Notes under the pieces: model-generated | Told to the model about the DNA's origin: nothing | The model's input: the letters and a program-made list of their open reading frames with translations, nothing else | Databases searched by the model: none | DNA from: Pseudomonas sp. MTM4 | GTDB lineage: Bacteria > Pseudomonadota > Gammaproteobacteria > Pseudomonadales > Pseudomonadaceae | Reading direction: 5' to 3' | Length of the DNA: 64,000 nt | NCBI RefSeq assembly: GCF_019355055.1 | Contig: NZ_CP048411.1 | Span: forward strand, 1,426,001-1,490,000 | Shown here: positions 61,439 to 64,000 of the stretch, in pieces | Numbering within the stretch: position 1 is the stretch's first letter | Layout: every line of letters starts with the position of its first letter | Made by a program: the position numbers and the translations under genes

Positions 61439-62869
61439 ATGAAATTGCTGCGCCCCACCCTGCTGACACTGGCATGCCTGATTGCGCAGCCGGTCATGGC
61501 CAATGATCTGCCCTCTCTCGGCGATTCCAGCTCAGGTATCGTCTCGCCAGAACAGGAGTACCATCTGGGCCGGGCCTGGCTCAGCCTGCTTCGCGGACAG
61601 GTTCCGCAATTGTCCGACCCGCTGCTGAAAGACTATCTGGAACGCAGCGTCTATCGCCTGGCCGAGACCAGCCAGCTGCAAGACCGCCGTCTGGAGTTCG
61701 TACTGCTCGAAAGTCCGCAGCTGAACGCGTTTGCCGCGCCGGGCGGAATCATCGGAGTCAATGGCGGCCTGTTTCTTCATGCCCAGACTGAAGCCGAATA
61801 CGCCTCGGTACTGGCGCACGAACTAGCGCATCTGTCCCAACGCCACTTCGCACGCGGCCTGGAGGCGCAGAAGCGCATGCAGCTGCCGCTGATGGCGGCG
61901 ATGCTCGCGGGGGTCGTAGCGGCCGCAGCCGGCGCGGGTGACGCAGGCATCGCCGCGATTGTTTCGACTCAGGCCGCGGCAATCCAGGCACAACGACGCT
62001 TCTCCCGACAGAACGAACAGGAAGCCGATCGCATCGGCATCGTCAATCTCGAACGAGCAGGTTACGACCCTCGCGCCATGCCGCAGATGTTCGGTCGTCT
62101 GATGCGCCAGTATCGCTACGACCAGAAACCGCCCGAATTCCTCCTGACCCACCCGGTCACGGAATCGCGCATCGCCGATACCAAAAACCGCGCCGAACAG
62201 TTTCCGGCTGGAGGAGTGCAAGACAGCCTGCGATATCAGCTGATGCGTGCAAGAGTCGACCTTAAATTCGAAAGCACACCCGGCCTCAGCGCTAAGCGCT
62301 TCCGAGCCATGCTCAATGAAGACGAAAGCCTGGATGCTGCTCGCTACGGCCTGGCGCTGGCTCAGATCAAGAGCGGCCAACTCTCGGACGCCGCCGCCAG
62401 CCTGCAACCGTTACTGACGGAGTCGCCGGATGAAGTCAGCTACAACCTGGCGCAGATCGAGTTGGATATCACCGCCAACCGACTGGCCGCGGCACGCGAG
62501 CGAACCCAGACCCTGCTCGATCTCTACCCCAGCAGTTACCCGGTACGCCAAGCGCATATCGATCTGCTGATAAAGGAAGACAAGCTGCAAGAGGCCGAGC
62601 GAGAGCTGGACAAGCTGGTCGAAGCACGCCCCAAGGACCCGGACATTTGGTATCAGGTTTCGGAGATCCGCGGACTCACCGGAAACATACTGGGGCTGCA
62701 CCAGGGCCGAGCTGAGTTCTTCGCCCTGGTCGGAGATTACGATCAGGCTATCGAGCAACTGGATCTCGCTAAACGCCGATCGAGCAATTTTCAAACAGCC
62801 GCACGTATCGACGCTCGGCAGAAACAGCTGATCGAAGAGAAGCGAATGATTGAGGAGATGCTGCGCTGA
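61439..62869 (+). CDS. bepA: periplasmic M48 metalloprotease with TPR domain (BepA)
   Basis: 476 residues. Signal peptide (LLTLACLIAQPVMA, about 1-21), M48 protease domain with zinc motif HELAH at 127-131 and the third ligand region NEQEADRIG, then TPR helices from about 290 on. BepA checks LptD and BAM-dependent folding and degrades stalled products. Divergent from the tusA-like gene. Confidence 0.92.
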   Translation: MKLLRPTLLTLACLIAQPVMANDLPSLGDSSSGIVSPEQEYHLGRAWLSLLRGQVPQLSDPLLKDYLERSVYRLAETSQLQDRRLEFVLLESPQLNAFAAPGGIIGVNGGLFLHAQTEAEYASVLAHELAHLSQRHFARGLEAQKRMQLPLMAAMLAGVVAAAAGAGDAGIAAIVSTQAAAIQAQRRFSRQNEQEADRIGIVNLERAGYDPRAMPQMFGRLMRQYRYDQKPPEFLLTHPVTESRIADTKNRAEQFPAGGVQDSLRYQLMRARVDLKFESTPGLSAKRFRAMLNEDESLDAARYGLALAQIKSGQLSDAAASLQPLLTESPDEVSYNLAQIELDITANRLAAARERTQTLLDLYPSSYPVRQAHIDLLIKEDKLQEAERELDKLVEARPKDPDIWYQVSEIRGLTGNILGLHQGRAEFFALVGDYDQAIEQLDLAKRRSSNFQTAARIDARQKQLIEEKRMIEEMLR

Positions 62870-62900
62870 GCGTGCAGCACCTCCCTCGACGACAATGATG

Positions 62901-63959
62901 TCAGGCGTTGCCAGCCTGCTTGATACGCGCAGCCTGAGTGAAATCCAGCATGCGCTTGAGCGGCTTGACCGCCCGCGGAACTAAGGCTGGATCGACGAAT
63001 ATCTCATTGCTGCCGGTGCGCAGGCAATGCAGTGTACGCTCGAGCGTGTTCATCGCCATCCACGGGCAATGCGCGCAGCTACGGCAGGCGGCTCCGCTAC
63101 CCGCCGTCGGCGCCTCGATGAACGCCTTATCAGGACAAAGCTGTTGCATCTTGTAAAAGATGCCGCGGTCGGTGGCAACGATGAAAGTTGGATTCGTCAG
63201 CGTCTGGGCCGCCTTGATCAGCTGACTGGTGGACCCAACGGCATCCGCCAGAGCGATCACCGATTCAGGTGATTCAGGGTGAACCAGAACGGCAGCGTCC
63301 GGATACAGCGCCTTCATATCCTCCAGCTGCTTCGCCTTGAATTCTTCGTGGACGATGCAAGCCCCATCCCAAAGCAGCATGTCGGCTCCGGTTTCACGCT
63401 GCACATAGCTGCCGAGATGTTTGTCTGGAGCCCAGATGATCTTCTCGCCGTTGTCCATCAGGCTTTCGACGATTTCCAGCGCACAACTCGAGGTAACTAC
63501 CCAGTCGGCCCGAGCCTTCACAGCCGCCGAAGTATTGGCATAGACCACGACAGTGCGCTCTGGATGCTGATCACAAAAAGCCGAAAACTCTTCCACCGGG
63601 CAACCGAGGTCCAGCGAGCAGGTGGCGTCCAATGTCGGCATCAGCACCCGCTTTTCAGGATTGAGGATCTTCGCCGTCTCACCCATGAACTTGACGCCCG
63701 CGACCACCACGGTCTGCGCCGAGTGTTCGTTGCCGAAGCGGGCCATCTCCAGCGAATCGGAAACACAGCCTCCGGTTTCCTCGGCGAGCGACTGGATCAC
63801 CGGGTCGGTATAGTAATGCGCCACGAGCACCGCATTCTGGCGCTTCAACTCGACAGCGATATCGTCGCGCAATTGCGCTTCCTGCTCGGGCGACAGCGGC
63901 TGGGGTTGTTTGGCTGCCAGGTGAGCCTGCACAAGAATGCGTTCGGGTATCTGCGTCAT
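62901..63959 (-). CDS. nadA: quinolinate synthase A
   Basis: 352 residues. Three NadA triplet repeats; 4Fe-4S ligand cysteines in [10 protein letters not shown], the [12 protein letters not shown] region and [16 protein letters not shown]. Condenses iminoaspartate with dihydroxyacetone phosphate for NAD synthesis. ATG at 63959 with GGACC upstream; the last 41 bases of the window hold only upstream sequence. Confidence 0.95.
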   Translation of the reverse strand: MTQIPERILVQAHLAAKQPQPLSPEQEAQLRDDIAVELKRQNAVLVAHYYTDPVIQSLAEETGGCVSDSLEMARFGNEHSAQTVVVAGVKFMGETAKILNPEKRVLMPTLDATCSLDLGCPVEEFSAFCDQHPERTVVVYANTSAAVKARADWVVTSSCALEIVESLMDNGEKIIWAPDKHLGSYVQRETGADMLLWDGACIVHEEFKAKQLEDMKALYPDAAVLVHPESPESVIALADAVGSTSQLIKAAQTLTNPTFIVATDRGIFYKMQQLCPDKAFIEAPTAGSGAACRSCAHCPWMAMNTLERTLHCLRTGSNEIFVDPALVPRAVKPLKRMLDFTQAARIKQAGNA

Positions 63960-64000
63960 ATTCGCGGTCCTGCAAAAGCGCGTTATTGCATGAAGCGCCG

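Noticed and set aside
1..64000. CRISPR array, prophage or insertion sequence with transposase
   Set aside because: No regular direct repeats with spacers, no phage genes and no transposase or integrase reading frame found. Only the MITE-like element and REP repeats are mobile-type DNA.

Overview
The window comes from a high-GC gammaproteobacterium of the Pseudomonas/Stutzerimonas type. Its right end (tRNA-Ser, purC, bamC, dapA, gcvR, bcp, perM, tusA-like, bepA, nadA) keeps the order I know from the Pseudomonas core chromosome. The left 36 kb is a large steroid (probably bile acid) degradation island, a trait known from strains such as Pseudomonas stutzeri Chol1; the species assignment is inference.

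Layout. (1) 1-10.9 kb, minus strand: acyl-CoA synthetase (cut by the window edge), two acyl-CoA dehydrogenases (ACADs), a 3-ketosteroid delta4-(5alpha)-dehydrogenase, and a module matching the actinobacterial igr operon for the last side-chain cycle (two ACADs, ChsH1-like and ChsH2-like MaoC proteins, Ltp2-like thiolase/aldolase) with an SDR. (2) 11.0-14.5 kb, plus strand: enoyl-CoA hydratase, a MITE-like element, and a coupled ACAD pair. (3) 14.5-15.1 kb: repeats only. (4) 15.1-26.1 kb, minus strand: OYE-family enzyme, acyl-CoA ligase, KshB-like reductase, 3beta/17beta-HSD-like SDR, KstD, HsaA-like oxygenase, Tat-exported amidase, aldehyde dehydrogenase. (5) 26.2-36.0 kb: HsaB-like flavin reductase fused to a MarR domain, 7alpha-HSD-like SDR, hydratase/acetaldehyde dehydrogenase/aldolase for the meta-cleavage tail, MFS transporter, 3alpha-HSD (hsdA, minus), crotonase-like protein, and etfBA. 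Three ACAD pairs feed electrons to ETF. KshA, HsaC and HsaD are not in the window.

A palindrome, TCGTCC-N4-GGACGA, recurs in the promoter gaps of this island and looks like its private operator.

36-43.4 kb is accessory: TetR/MFS efflux pair with a clear operator, two GlxA-type regulators flanking an isochorismatase-like hydrolase (one regulator frameshifted), an MBL-fold hydrolase with a damaged start, and an orphan ureidoglycine aminohydrolase-like cupin.

43.6-55.2 kb is a zinc-starvation island. One Zur box sits between dksA2-cobW and rpmE2-TonB receptor-CobN-like-ExbB-like-DUF2149; a second, perfect one precedes a membrane acyltransferase and an OprD-type porin. The CobN-like protein has a signal peptide and a C-terminal membrane anchor, so it should act in the periplasm beside a proton-channel-like pair. 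This is the best candidate in the window for a poorly described system.

55.4-64 kb is core housekeeping, notable for a long-form PurC.
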